From: Emiliania huxleyi CCMP1516
Lineage: Eukaryota; Haptophyta; Isochrysidales; Noelaerhabdaceae
Assembly (NCBI RefSeq): GCF_000372725.1
Contig: NW_005201144.1
Coordinates: 1-64,000, forward strand
DNA length: 64,000 nt
Direction: 5' to 3'
Positions 9,952 through 19,248 of the stretch are shown here, in pieces. Position 1 is the stretch's first letter. Each line of letters opens with the position of its first letter. The notes under the pieces were generated by a model that was not told the DNA's origin, ran no database searches, and was given only the letters and a program-made list of their open reading frames with translations. Both the position numbers and the translations under genes were made by a program.

Positions 9952-10569
9952 ATGTCTTCCTCGGATGAGGAAACCCGCGGCACTGCGGGCAACCTATCTC
10001 CCGCGACCAAACCGCGGGACCGCGTACGACTAGAACTCCACTTGCTGGACACCGAGGATTCGGGTTCAGATGACCATCTCTCGAGCGAGAGAAGAGGGAC
10101 GCCTCACGATGCGACAGAGGGCCTCGACCAGGACCATTCCACACGGTCAGACCACTCCGATCCCCACCACACCACGTTGGGCAGGCTTGGTAGCAACACC
10201 GAGCCCAAGGACGACACCGATGCACTGGACAAGTCATCGTCGCCTGGCTCCGCCGGGGAGGGGGCTACGCCAGCTCTCTCCTTCGTTTACCTGGCTTGGT
10301 CACTGGGCGTTCCTCGGCATGAGCTGCTACCCTTTGTTGCAGGAGCAGCATTCATCATGCTGCCGAGCGTCGAGGGGGCGCGAATCCGGCGCAGCGCCCG
10401 ATTTGGCTTGACGGCTGAAGAGCGCACCGCCATCAACGTCCTCGACGCCGTCACCCATCTACGTATGGATAGTGCTGTCATTCGTTTACAGGCTTCGCCG
10501 CCAAGCCGCTCTCGCCCTCCAGCTTCGCCGCCAAGCCGCTCTCGCCCTCCGCAACGCTGGCAATGCTAG
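9952..10569 (+). CDS. Hypothetical Ser/Asp-rich protein
   Basis: A 205-aa open frame with an AAATATG start context. The first ~110 residues are polar and disordered (MSSSDEETRG, many Asp, Ser and His). Residues ~110-145 are hydrophobic (FVYLAWSLGVPRHELLPFV), followed by a helix and a Pro/Arg/Ser repeat tail (SPPSRSRPPA twice). No family recognised. It could be part of an unrecognised mobile element or a non-gene. Confidence 0.3.
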   Translation: MSSSDEETRGTAGNLSPATKPRDRVRLELHLLDTEDSGSDDHLSSERRGTPHDATEGLDQDHSTRSDHSDPHHTTLGRLGSNTEPKDDTDALDKSSSPGSAGEGATPALSFVYLAWSLGVPRHELLPFVAGAAFIMLPSVEGARIRRSARFGLTAEERTAINVLDAVTHLRMDSAVIRLQASPPSRSRPPASPPSRSRPPQRWQC

Positions 10570-11109
10570 AAGCTGGCAGTGGTGCAAAGAGTCGGTTCAG
10601 TGCAACAAGTGCGGCAACAAAGATTCGTCGTGGTGCTGTGGCTGCTCTAACGAGGAGAGGGAAGATAGCTCTTCTCGAGAGCATGGGTTGCAGCCAGTTT
10701 CTCCACCTTCTCCTCCTCAGCTGCATTAATTGGTGTACCTTTGGCATCCAAATTCCCAGCCGCTCGATTTCGTTGTACCCCTGTCCAACGATAGATTTCG
10801 TTCTATCGACTTCGAGCCGTTCTTAAATTTTGGGTCTTTAGCAGTGCCACAATATCGTGTCACAACAGGACACGCTTCATACGCACAAGAGCGCTCGAGA
10901 ACCTCGAGAGCAGAGTGAAGAATTCTTAAAATACAAGCCTCTCTCACAGCACACTGGCACGACAAGGGCGCGGACTGGCGCGGACTGGCACACACACGGC
11001 TCGGAGCCAGAGTGAAGAAAAGCGCGCCGGGCGAGACAGGAGCGATTCGGCGCCGCTGCCGCTGCCGCGAAGCCTCACAAGGGATAACATCGAAGGCTAA
11101 GCTGCAGCA
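10570..11109. other. Intergenic / 5' region
   Basis: No recognisable gene. An AT-core element copy lies at 10915-10995 before the next start. Confidence 0.4.
10915..10995 (+). repeat. AT-core upstream element, copy 3
   Basis: GTGAAGAATTCTTAAAATAC, AAGCCTCTCTCACAGCACAC and TGGCACGACAAGGGCGCGGA. It is in sense orientation ~115 bases before the start at 11110. It is close in sequence to copy 4 at 17428. Confidence 0.6.
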
Positions 11110-12273
11110 ATGACGAAAGAGTCGGCGGAAACCGATGCCTTCGTAGAGAAGCAGACGCTCGCGTCTCAGATCATGCGCGCCTCGGAGGGCGAGCCGCCGG
11201 TCCTCGCCAAGGCGCCCTTCACACAGATGACGGCGGGAGAGCCGAGGCGGTGCCACCGAGAGCCTGTGTGCCACACGTGCCACACACCCAGCACGCCTCG
11301 CGGGTCCAGGTCGGGCCAGCGGCGCTCTCGCCACGCGCACGTCCGATCACCGCAGGTGGCCAACACGCTCAAGCCGCTCGCGAAGCCGATCGGCTTCATC
11401 GCACGGCTGCTGATTGACTACGTCGGCCCCTTCTACCTGAAGCTGGGCAACCTCGGGTTCGAGCTGTACCAGAGGCTGCCCAAGGAGGCGATTCAGACCC
11501 TCGCCGGCCTCGCGCTCACCTTTTGTGGCGGCGGATACACCGCCTCCATCTCAGCGGTCAAGGCGTTCCAGGTCTGCGGCTGGGACAGGACAGAGGCGGC
11601 GCTGATCGACATCGGCAAGGACGTGCAGGCGGTGTGGGCGGCGAACGTGAGCGACAGCAAGAAGCACGACGACGCGGCGCACCTCGAGAAGGGCGACATC
11701 GACTCGAACGAGCTCCTCTCGCGCAAGCTAGCTGTCTCTGCGCAGGCCGTCAAGGACCCGGAAAAGCTGTCGGCGGCGCTCGGCGGGCTGATGACGTCGT
11801 GGATCGCGGTGCAAGGCATGCTGCGCATCGAGTTCGCAAAGACGATCGCCCTCGGCATCTCCATCTCGGGCATGATCGCGCCGCTCGCGCAAAAGGTCGC
11901 CGTGCCCTTCCTGGTGCACACGCTGCCAAAGGAGTACCACAACTGGATACAGTTCGTCATCAAGAACGCCTCGCGCTCAATCGGCTGCTTCATCGCGTGG
12001 AAGCTGCAGGAGGTTGTGTCGGCGGCGCACTTGGCGATGGTGGGCGGGCTCATGTTTGCGCGCGGGCTGATGGCGTGGGTGCGCAACAAGGGGTACACCT
12101 CGATCCCGGATGAGGCCGACACCAAGCTGGACGAGGTGGTGGGCTACTCGATCGCGGGGCTGGGCTTCTACTCGCAGCTCAAGTACGGCTTCTCGCTGCC
12201 CTTCCCGCTCAACTGGATCTTCTTCCCGCTCGACATCGTCGAGTGGTACATCCGCTGGACCTTGACCTCGTAG
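11110..12273 (+). CDS. Multi-pass membrane protein of unknown function
   Basis: A 387-aa frame, or ~357 aa if 11266-11355 is an intron. That segment has GT...CGCAG ends, is 90 nt, and codes an odd Cys/His/Arg stretch that interrupts the sequence. Its start resembles the start of the following exon (VANTLKPLAKPIGF). Downstream are several hydrophobic stretches (AIQTLAGLALTFCGGGYTAS, IALGISISGMIAPLAQKVAV, SIAGLGFYSQLKYGFSLPF) and a conserved-looking end (IFFPLDIVEWYIRWTL). The length and spacing suggest an integral membrane protein of an organelle or the ER. I do not recognise the family. Confidence 0.7.
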   Translation: MTKESAETDAFVEKQTLASQIMRASEGEPPVLAKAPFTQMTAGEPRRCHREPVCHTCHTPSTPRGSRSGQRRSRHAHVRSPQVANTLKPLAKPIGFIARLLIDYVGPFYLKLGNLGFELYQRLPKEAIQTLAGLALTFCGGGYTASISAVKAFQVCGWDRTEAALIDIGKDVQAVWAANVSDSKKHDDAAHLEKGDIDSNELLSRKLAVSAQAVKDPEKLSAALGGLMTSWIAVQGMLRIEFAKTIALGISISGMIAPLAQKVAVPFLVHTLPKEYHNWIQFVIKNASRSIGCFIAWKLQEVVSAAHLAMVGGLMFARGLMAWVRNKGYTSIPDEADTKLDEVVGYSIAGLGFYSQLKYGFSLPFPLNWIFFPLDIVEWYIRWTLTS

Positions 12274-12854
12274 CGCGGTGGAGGAGGCTGCTGGTCGCTT
12301 TGCGCCCCTCTGGAGCGCGAGGCTTGGCGCGGAGCCTAGGGCGGAGCCGCACCGCGCCAGCGGCCCGTGTCGTAGGTCGCGAGACGAGACCCACCTTTGT
12401 ATGATCAGGAGAGAGGAGAGAGGGAAGAGGCATTTGTCCGTGTCTCAGCGTGTGCTCGAACGTGCGACACGAGTGTGATGAGTTCATGAGATAGCGGGGC
12501 GACGAGGGAGAGAGGCCTGTCCGTGTCCGCTTCACCTCATCATCTTGTAGACCCCAGCCACGTCATATTGTCCCCATGGTTTTCACGGCCGCGGAGCGGA
12601 AAGCACTGACTCCGCGACTACACTGCTGCTGGAGACCTGGAGCATGGACGCTGGAGCGCTACTGGGTATGCACGTCCCTCCTGGATGCCCGTTTTCGACT
12701 CACACAGATTGTCACTCTCTCAGCTGCTAAGCTGGGTCCTATAGCTCTACGGCGCTTGCCACTGCAAGCTCGGGGGTGCGGCCGCGCGTTCACCTTTCTG
12801 TGCCAGCTTCCGGGCGACGCGGCAGGATGGGCTCGGCGGTGTAGAGCACCGTGC
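12274..12854. other. Intergenic, convergent genes
   Basis: No gene is supportable; it holds the 3' regions of the genes on both sides. Confidence 0.4.
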
Positions 12855-13994
12855 CTAAGCGAGGGAGCGCGGCGTGAGAGAGAGGGGGGGGATGAGGCGT
12901 GTTGACGAATGAGCCGGGGAGCTGCGTGCGCCGTTGTCGGAGTGATAGCGCAGCGTGGTGGCGCCGGCTCCGACGCTGAACGACGCGAAGCCGCCAATCG
13001 CGCCATAATGCCGCTCTCGGTCCATTCGAAAGTGCGGCGGGCCCGGGTTGAGGGGCGAGGCGAGGTGGCGCGGGTGGTAGCAGCACTCCCGACCCGCGCC
13101 GGAGAGGACAAACGCCATCCCGTGCTGCTCGTAGTGCGCCGAACAGTGGTCGTGCCCCGCGATGAACCCCGCGGCGCCATGCCTCCGCAGCAGCGGCAGC
13201 ACGTCCCTCAGCAGCGCGGGCGTCGGGCCGTGCTGGCAGGGCGAGAAGACGGGGTAGTGACCGCTGACCCACAGGTAGTCGGCCGTCGAGGACGCGAGTG
13301 TGGCCTCGAGCCACGCGAGCTGCTCCGGGCCGAGCCGCTGCGCCGGGTGAGGCGCGTACTGCTCGGCCACGACGCCCGGCTCCCCCTCCTCCTGAGGCAT
13401 CCCCGCCAGCACCACCGTGTCGATGTAGACGATCTGGACGGTCGCGCCCGACGGCGCGCGCTCGGTGAACGTGTACCACAAGTGTGGATATCGCCAGCGC
13501 GCCGTCCCGCGCCGCTGGGCTGCGTAGGCCAGCTGCGCCGAGACGTTGCCGCAGTGGTCGTGGTTGCCTGCGATGGCGTACCAAGGGACCTGCAGCGCCG
13601 GCTGGCTGAAGGCCGCCTCGAAGGTCGAGGCAAAGCGGCGCGACTCCACGTCGGTGACGCCACACTCATAAAAGTTGTCTCCGACAGCCATCACGAAAGC
13701 GGGCGTGACGCCCATCCAGCTGGCAACTGTCGCCATGCCGTCGCCGTTGGCTAGCTGGGAGCGCGTCGTGGGCATGAACCGGCTCCCACCTCCCCAGTCG
13801 CCCATCGCAAAGAAGAGGAGTGGGCTATCTTTTTTCGCTGCTGCTCTGCCACTCGTCGCGCGGTTGTGGACCGATGGTGGCGGCCGGCAGAGGAGGAGGA
13901 GGACGCACCCCGTGGCGAGGAGGAGACTCAGCGCACTCAGCGCCGCAGCCGCACCGCGGCGCTCGTGTCGCAGCAGGCTGATGTCGGTAAGCAT
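12855..13994 (-). CDS. Purple acid phosphatase (metallophosphoesterase)
   Basis: A single-exon 379-aa protein resembling type-5 (ACP5-like) purple acid phosphatases. The di-metal motifs occur in order: GDWGGG (~67), GDNFYECG (~105), GNHDHCGN (~148), SGHYPVFSPC (~235) and GHDHCSAHYE (~268). These residues bind Fe and a second metal and hydrolyse phosphate esters. Residues ~15-38 are hydrophobic (LSALSLLLATGCVLLLLC), a signal anchor that would expose the enzyme outside the cell or in a vacuole. A role in phosphorus scavenging is an inference. The last ~20 residues after SDNG look unstructured. Confidence 0.88.
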   Translation of the reverse strand: MLTDISLLRHERRGAAAALSALSLLLATGCVLLLLCRPPPSVHNRATSGRAAAKKDSPLLFFAMGDWGGGSRFMPTTRSQLANGDGMATVASWMGVTPAFVMAVGDNFYECGVTDVESRRFASTFEAAFSQPALQVPWYAIAGNHDHCGNVSAQLAYAAQRRGTARWRYPHLWYTFTERAPSGATVQIVYIDTVVLAGMPQEEGEPGVVAEQYAPHPAQRLGPEQLAWLEATLASSTADYLWVSGHYPVFSPCQHGPTPALLRDVLPLLRRHGAAGFIAGHDHCSAHYEQHGMAFVLSGAGRECCYHPRHLASPLNPGPPHFRMDRERHYGAIGGFASFSVGAGATTLRYHSDNGARSSPAHSSTRLIPPLSLTPRSLA

Positions 13995-14315
13995 ACTTGT
14001 AGCAGTCCAGCCCGGGGTCCAGCAACTGGCTGGTGGAACGCGCGAAAGGCCGCGGCATCAGGAAGTGCCGGAGATTCAGGCTCCCACGAAACTTGATTTT
14101 GCAGGTTGGTCGGATTTTTCCGTGCCTCGACATTCCTAACGCCTCGCCGCTCCACAATGCCTTTCTCCGTTGCCTCCAGCCGCGCGGCGCCATCGTCCTC
14201 GATCCAGTGCCGGTTTCTCCGTTGCCTCCAGCCGCGCGGCGGCGCCATCGTCCTCGATCCAGTGCCGGCCTCCCTGTGACAAGCTTGGCAGCTCGCGGAT
14301 CGACGATCGCCACGA

Positions 14316-14885
14316 GCTCTGAGGGAGGGAGGGTGTAGAGGATGTAGAGTGTAGAGCGCTGTAGAGCTGTAGAGATGTAGAGCGCTCTGGAGCGCTGTAG
14401 AGCTGTAGAGCTCTACATTCGGCGCGGGACAGAGCGATGCAGATGTAGAGCGATGTAGAGCGCGATTTTGCTGTAGAGTTTGTTGTAGAGGCTCTACAGC
14501 AAAACCGCCGGGGAGGCAGTGACTCAAAGAGCTAAGAGGTCGAGCCGCACTAATGGGGTGTCTCCGAGCTTACTGGAGCTCTGGTGGACGGCCCTGACTA
14601 TCCCTGACACACAGAGAGTCACTCTGACGGCACACAACACCCTGTAACTGCGTCATGACCAGCCTGCCATGCGTCGCCGGTGCCGCATTCGTCGCAGTGC
14701 TTCTTTAGCAGGCGGTGGACTGTCGGCTGCGAGGACGGTCGCATTTGCGCGAGGCGAGGCGAGCATTCAGACGCGTTGCATGCGCCATGACTCGCGCCAG
14801 CGCGTGCGGGAGCTCCTGGCTGAGCGTTGAGTCCAGGCGAGTTGCGCTGGCCACGATCGCTACGCCGAGCCGAGCTGACGCCTGA
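14316..14885 (+). repeat. Fold-back repeat, left arm
   Basis: Starts with GTAGAG-type short repeats (about 14335-14500), continues through CAGTGACTCAAAGAG and GGGTGTCTCCGAGC, and ends near GAGCCGAGCTGACGC. It reappears as a near-exact reverse complement at 15190-15762. Confidence 0.75.
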
Positions 14886-15189
14886 GGGAGGGTGTAGAGG
14901 ATGTAGAGTGTAGAGCGCTGTAGAGCTGTAGAGCTGGAGAGTGCTGTAGAGCTGTAGAGCTCTACATCCACCGCGTGACGAGGCGGGTGCGTTGTAGAGC
15001 GATGTAGAGGCGCTCTACAACGTGAAATCTCTACAACAAACTCTACATCATAAGCGGCGAACGAGGCACGGTCGCTCTCCGACATGAGGCGCGTTGCACT
15101 TACCAGTGCTGCCCTGGCCTTCTGTCTGCCCGCCCAATGGGTGGGAGGTGCCTCTGCTGCTGTGGCATGCCTCACGGCTGCGACTGGCC
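14886..15189. repeat. Fold-back repeat, centre
   Basis: Holds a third GTAGAG-rich segment (14888-15050) and a unique-looking stretch whose second half (about 15095-15215) is repeated in reverse at 15760-15860. Open frames on both strands here read the same peptide in part (ARLGVAIVASATRLDSTL) because the DNA is palindromic, so they were not called as genes. Confidence 0.6.
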
Positions 15190-15762
15190 GGCGCCTCGGC
15201 GCGTCAGCTCGGCTTGGCGTAGCGATCGTGGCCAGCGCAACTCGCCTGGACTCAACGCTCAGCCAGGAGCTCCCGCACGCGCTGGCGCGAGTCATGGCGC
15301 ATGCAACGCGTCTGAATGCTCGCCTCGCCTCGCGCAAATGCGACCGTCCTCGCAGCCGATAGTCCACCGCCTGCTAAAGAAGCACAGCGACGAATGCGGC
15401 ACCGGCGACGCATGGCAGGCTGGTCATGACGCAGTTATAGGGTGTTGTGTGCCGTCAGAGTGACCGTCTCTGTGTGTCAGTGATAGTCAGGGCCGTCCAT
15501 CAGAGCTCCAGTAAGCTCGGAGACACCCCATTAGTGCGACTCGACCTCTTTGAGTCACTGCCTTCCCGGCGGTTTGGCTGTAGAGCCTCTACAACAAACT
15601 CTACAGCAAAATCGCGCTCTACATCGCTCTACAACGCACCCGCCTCGTCACGCAGCCGATGTAGAGCTCTACAGCTCTACAGCGCTCCAGAGCGCTCTAC
15701 ATCTCTACAGCTCTACTGCGCTCTACACTCTACATCCTCTACACCCTCCCTCAGGCTGACGC
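15190..15762 (-). repeat. Fold-back repeat, right arm
   Basis: Reverse complement of 14316-14885 with scattered differences, including the CTCTAC-rich end at 15570-15760. Confidence 0.75.
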
Positions 15763-16094
15763 GCCGAGGCGCCGGCCAGTCGCAGCCGTGAGGCATGCCA
15801 CAGCAGCAGAGGCAACTGCCACCCATTGGGCGGGCAGACAGAAGGCCAGGCCAGCGGAGCGGAGTGGGCCCCGAATTTTCTGGGCCTGCGCGGCCTCGAG
15901 CGCACCACGCCTCCCGGCGTAGAGGGGCCCCCGGAGGGAAAGCGAGCGAACGGTCCACCCACCCGGCCTGCGAGACAGCGGAGCCGACTATTCATAGTAA
16001 TGTTTGAAATGCTGCGCAACGGTCGAGACGGAAAGCTGTGAAACAACCGACGGAAAGCTGTGTGCGGCGTTGCTACTAGTCGAACCTCCCTCCT
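15763..16094. other. Outer fold-back segment and 5' region
   Basis: The first ~100 bases are the reverse complement of 15095-15215. The rest is upstream sequence of the gene at 16095, and no gene is seen in it. Confidence 0.45.
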
Positions 16095-16964
16095 ATGGTG
16101 TTTCTAGCCAACTCGAGCCTGCCGGCCTGGGCGGTGGTCGACTTGTACTGCGAGCGGACAGGCACCGAATTCAATGTCAATGCCGAACCGCTCAACGTGT
16201 GGACGAACGTGTGGGCCGTCGTGCTGGGTGTGGGTTTTGTGATATTCGCGTTGCGGAAGACGCAAGATGGACGCAGGAGAAATGACATCAGCCTCGCAGG
16301 CGGCGTGCTTTACATGACTGTGGGCATCGGCTCCTTTATATGGCACATGCTGGGCTACAACGTGCTTCTGTTTATGGATCTCCTCTTCCCGTGCTTTTTC
16401 GGGGCGTGGTTCATCTTCCACTGGCTCTGGAGGGTCCTTCGGCTCAGAAGAGTGTGGCCCCGCCTGCTACTGTGCTGCATCGTGCTAGCCGCTCTTGCGG
16501 GCCTCTTTGCACTCGGCGACTACATGCCATTTTACCGTGAGCTGCCCGCTCGCCTAGCCCAAGCCGCCCTCATACCAGGCGCCTGTTGACCGCCACCCGC
16601 GCTCCGCGCAGAGTACACGAGCGTCCACTGGCTGTGGTATGTCGGCCTCTACCCGCTGGCCGTCCTTCACTACTGCAAGGCCAGGTTCCGCAGGTGGGCG
16701 GGCTTCGTGGCGCTAGGGCTGACGACGTGCGCGCTGCTCTTTTACGCGCTCGACAAGGCGATGGAGAAGGAGCCCTCGCTGGAATGTTGGGCGTCGGGCG
16801 CGCACTTTCTCTGGCATATCTTCTCGTATACGGGCTTTTTTTTCCTACTGCTCATGCTGCCTCCGGAAGACGACGAGGAGGACCTGACTGCGTGCTACTC
16901 ATGCCTGTGGCCGACAGCCTTCAGCAAGCGGGAGGCCAGGGAGGCCAGCTCAACAAAAGGCTGA
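16095..16964 (+). CDS. Ceramidase-like (CREST superfamily) membrane protein, two exons
   Basis: Exons 16095-16536 and 16612-16964 (GT-AG intron of 75 nt, donor GTGAGC) give a 264-aa protein with about seven hydrophobic segments. The N-terminal WAVVDLYCERTG and NVWTNVWAVVLGVGFVI, the IGSFIWHMLGYNVLLFMDLL segment and the C-terminal ASGAHFLWHIFSYTGFF place His, Asp and His residues as in alkaline ceramidases and related CREST hydrolases. These cut amide bonds of sphingolipids in the ER or Golgi membrane. It is somewhat short for the family. The substrate is not shown by the sequence. In-frame removal of the intron is strong support for the model. Confidence 0.68.
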
Positions 16965-17555
16965 CATGGCGTGGGCGCCGCGCTACGCGCTGAGCATTTT
17001 CTCCCGCGCCGCGGGGATGAGCGAACACGGCAAGCCCACGCTTCCCCCGGCCGGGCCGGACAAGGAGGCCTTCCTTGCCTGCTTCCGGCTGGGAGGCGAT
17101 CATACTGAGAGCAGTCGCGGCCCACACGGCGCTGCAAAGCCGCATCGCGGGGGCCGCGGCACTGCTGGGGCTGCTGCTGGTGCTGCGGCGGCCGTCGCTG
17201 GCGCCAAGAGAAGAAGTGCTGGCGACAGAGAGAGAGACGTTGGCGGAGGTCCTTCGAAACTGCCCAAGGGCTGAGCTCGAGTCACCGCGCGTTTGATTTT
17301 CATTTTTCTTATCAAAACCGAAGCAGCACTAGTCAAACAGAGGGCTCGGACCGTGTCGCCCAGCGATATTGTGTCTTCCGCCGTGGGCTCTCCCCGCGGG
17401 AGGGAGCCCATCGCACCACCAGGTGCGGATAAGAATTTTTTAAACTCAAGCCTCTCTCACAGCACACTGGCACGACAAGGGCGCGGACTGGCGACTGGCA
17501 CACTCACCGGCTCGCGTGGAAGATAATAAGTTGGCTGCTAAAACCTCGACGGATC
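16965..17555. other. Intergenic / 5' region
   Basis: Only weak open frames. An AT-core element copy sits at 17428-17505. Confidence 0.4.
17428..17505 (+). repeat. AT-core upstream element, copy 4
   Basis: GATAAGAATTTTTTAAACTC, AAGCCTCTCTCACAGCACAC and TGGCACGACAAGGGCGCGGA. It is in sense orientation ~50 bases before the start at 17556. Very similar to copy 3. Confidence 0.62.
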
Positions 17556-18593
17556 ATGATCGGCTCACTCTTGCCAAGCATCGTGGCGGCTGTGCTGCGG
17601 CCGCCGACGCTCAGCCGTTCGCGATTGCTCGTTGCGCAGCAGCAGGGCTACACGCAAGGCCAGCCCGCCGGCTGGACGACCAGCTTTGATTTCGACGGGA
17701 CGCCATATTTCTGCAGCGATCAGACGGGCGAGTGCCAGTGGGAGCCGCCTCAGTGGGCGCAGCAAGGCCAGAGCGCGCAGGTGACCTGGAGTGTGCGAGG
17801 CGTCGCCGGTGTCAGCGGCTTCACGCACCCGGACGGCTTCACCCACCTCGACCGTTACCGCGACCTGCCATACTTTGTGCAGAGCGGCGAGGAGCTCGTG
17901 CTGAGCCGGTGGAACATGGAGGTCCAGAAGCTGCACGTGTCTCGAGAGCAGTGCACGGTGAGCGTGCTCGGCGACGGCACCGCCAGTCTACTCAGCTGCG
18001 GCAAGCCGCCCACTCTGTGGCGGTCGCGGACAGGCGTGCTGCCTTATCTCTCGGCTAACTCTCGGCTACTCCTCGGCCAGATCGCGCCTTTATATCTCGC
18101 CTATACCTCGGCCATATCTCGGCCATGTCTCGGCCTATCTCGGCCATACCTAAGCGGCCGCGACCCCGTTAGGCGCCTCGTGGAACGCGCTCCTCAGAGG
18201 CTGAGGCCTTCAGAAGCTGAAACCGATCGTAGCAGCCCAACTCGACAGGGAGAGGACACGTACTCCGCTGTATTCCGGGCCGTGTTCAGCGGTATTCATT
18301 GTATTCGCAGCCCGCGTGTTCACACGAGTACACTCTCCGGAGCTGTAGTCACACCCTGTAGTCGGCGCATCCACACCGCAGGCCAGAGGCACGACCTCGA
18401 GGACGGCGACATGGTGAGCCTGGACGCGCAGGACCCCGACGCGGCTGTCCTCATGTGTGTGGCTGAGGGCGCGTCGCAGCCGGGCTCCGCGCTGCCTGCC
18501 GGCTGGTTCGCGGACGTCGACCCAGCGAGCGGAGACACGTACTTCTTTAACGAGCAGACGGGCGAGACGCAGTGGGAATTCCCGCGGTGGTGA
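17556..18593 (+). CDS. WW-FHA-WW domain protein, two exons
   Basis: Exons 17556-18033 and 18382-18593 give 229 aa. The intron 18034-18381 is GC-AG (donor AG/GCGTGC) and is the only simple join that keeps FHA and WW in frame. Residues ~37-65 form a WW domain (GWTTSFDFDGTPYFCSDQTG then CQWEPP). The middle holds an FHA-like fold (VLSRWNM, HVSREQCTVSVLGDGTA, DLEDGDMVSL). The C-terminus is a second WW domain (LPAGWFADVDPASGDTYFFN, TQWEFPRW). WW domains bind proline motifs and FHA domains bind phosphothreonine, so it is likely an adaptor. The N-terminal ~25 residues could be a targeting peptide. Confidence 0.75.
   Translation: MIGSLLPSIVAAVLRPPTLSRSRLLVAQQQGYTQGQPAGWTTSFDFDGTPYFCSDQTGECQWEPPQWAQQGQSAQVTWSVRGVAGVSGFTHPDGFTHLDRYRDLPYFVQSGEELVLSRWNMEVQKLHVSREQCTVSVLGDGTASLLSCGKPPTLWRSRTGVLPYLSANSRLLLGQIAPLYLAYTSAISRPCLGLSRPYLSGRDPVRRLVERAPQRLRPSEAETDRSSPTRQGEDTYSAVFRAVFSGIHCIRSPRVHTSTLSGAVVTPCSRRIHTAGQRHDLEDGDMVSLDAQDPDAAVLMCVAEGASQPGSALPAGWFADVDPASGDTYFFNEQTGETQWEFPRW
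18034..18381 (+). repeat. GC-AG intron with ATCTCGGCC-type repeats
   Basis: Intron of the WW-FHA gene. From about 18046 to 18155 it holds degenerate ~10-bp repeats around TATCTCGGCC, related in core (ATCTC) to the repeats in introns at 101-234, 36932-37010, 54704-54840 and 63603-63668. Confidence 0.6.
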
Positions 18594-18904
18594 GCGGACG
18601 GCGCCGTGGGGCTTGTCGGGTGGGCGTGGGGACCTGTCGCCGCTCACGGCACCGCTGGCCAGTAGTGGCGGCATGGAAAAGAGGGGGAGGGTCAAGGTCG
18701 CGCAGGGGGGAAATTTTGGAGCACTTCGGAGAGCAGTGTGCAGACTGCAGTTGGCAACCTCACTCCTCACATGACACATCCAGCCGTGGAATCCAGGCAC
18801 ACCAGGGCCGGGGAGCTATCAATGGAGCTGCTATGGTGTATGGAGCGCACCAGCGGGCCGGATGCATGGCACGATAGGGGAAGAGATGACCGCGCAGCAG
18901 TCGT
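18594..18904. repeat. Intergenic with a partial copy of repeat R
   Basis: 18770-18870 is a diverged partial copy of the repeat that follows (GGGCCGGGGAGCT, GCGCACCAGCGGGCCGGATG). No gene seen. Confidence 0.5.
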
Positions 18905-19235
18905 TTTGGAGCACTTGGAGCACTTGGAGTGCAGTTCAACCGCATATCACTTGGACCACTTACTTGGAGCACTTGGAGTGCAGTCATTAACCTCACATCC
19001 AGGGCCGGGGAGCTCAGAAGCGCACCCAGCGGGCCGGATGATCGGTGTCGGGTTACGGGCAAGAGAGCCCTAGCCCCGGGGGTGCGCGTTCGCAGGGCAA
19101 GGGCCTTAAAGTAAACACAGTTCTCCGAGGGTTAGTACCGCGCTCCAGGTTTCCCCTAGCAGCAGAACGCCCCCTCTACTCGGAGCTAGTAGACACCAGA
19201 CAAGGACACGCGACGACACACACTCCCCCTTGGCG
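18905..19235 (+). repeat. Repeat R without insertion (close to an empty site of the piggyBac-like element)
   Basis: Runs from the TTGGAGCACTTGGAGTGCAG motif through GCGCACCCAGCGGGCCGGAT, CCCTAGCCCCGGGGGTGCGC, GGCCTTAAAGTAAACAC and CGCCCCCTCTACTCGGAGCT. The same sequence, in reverse, flanks the transposon at 48870-52118, split at the position of GTAAAGTAAACAC. Confidence 0.7.
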
Positions 19236-19248
19236 ACGGCGTCGCCAA

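Noticed and set aside
9638-10237. Minus-strand frames upstream of the Ser/Asp-rich frame
   Set aside because: No protein-like features; overlap with the better plus-strand frame.
14705-15367. Open frames on both strands in the fold-back region, one with a signal-like start
   Set aside because: Both strands encode the same peptide because the DNA is palindromic; no domain is present and the frames track the repeat.
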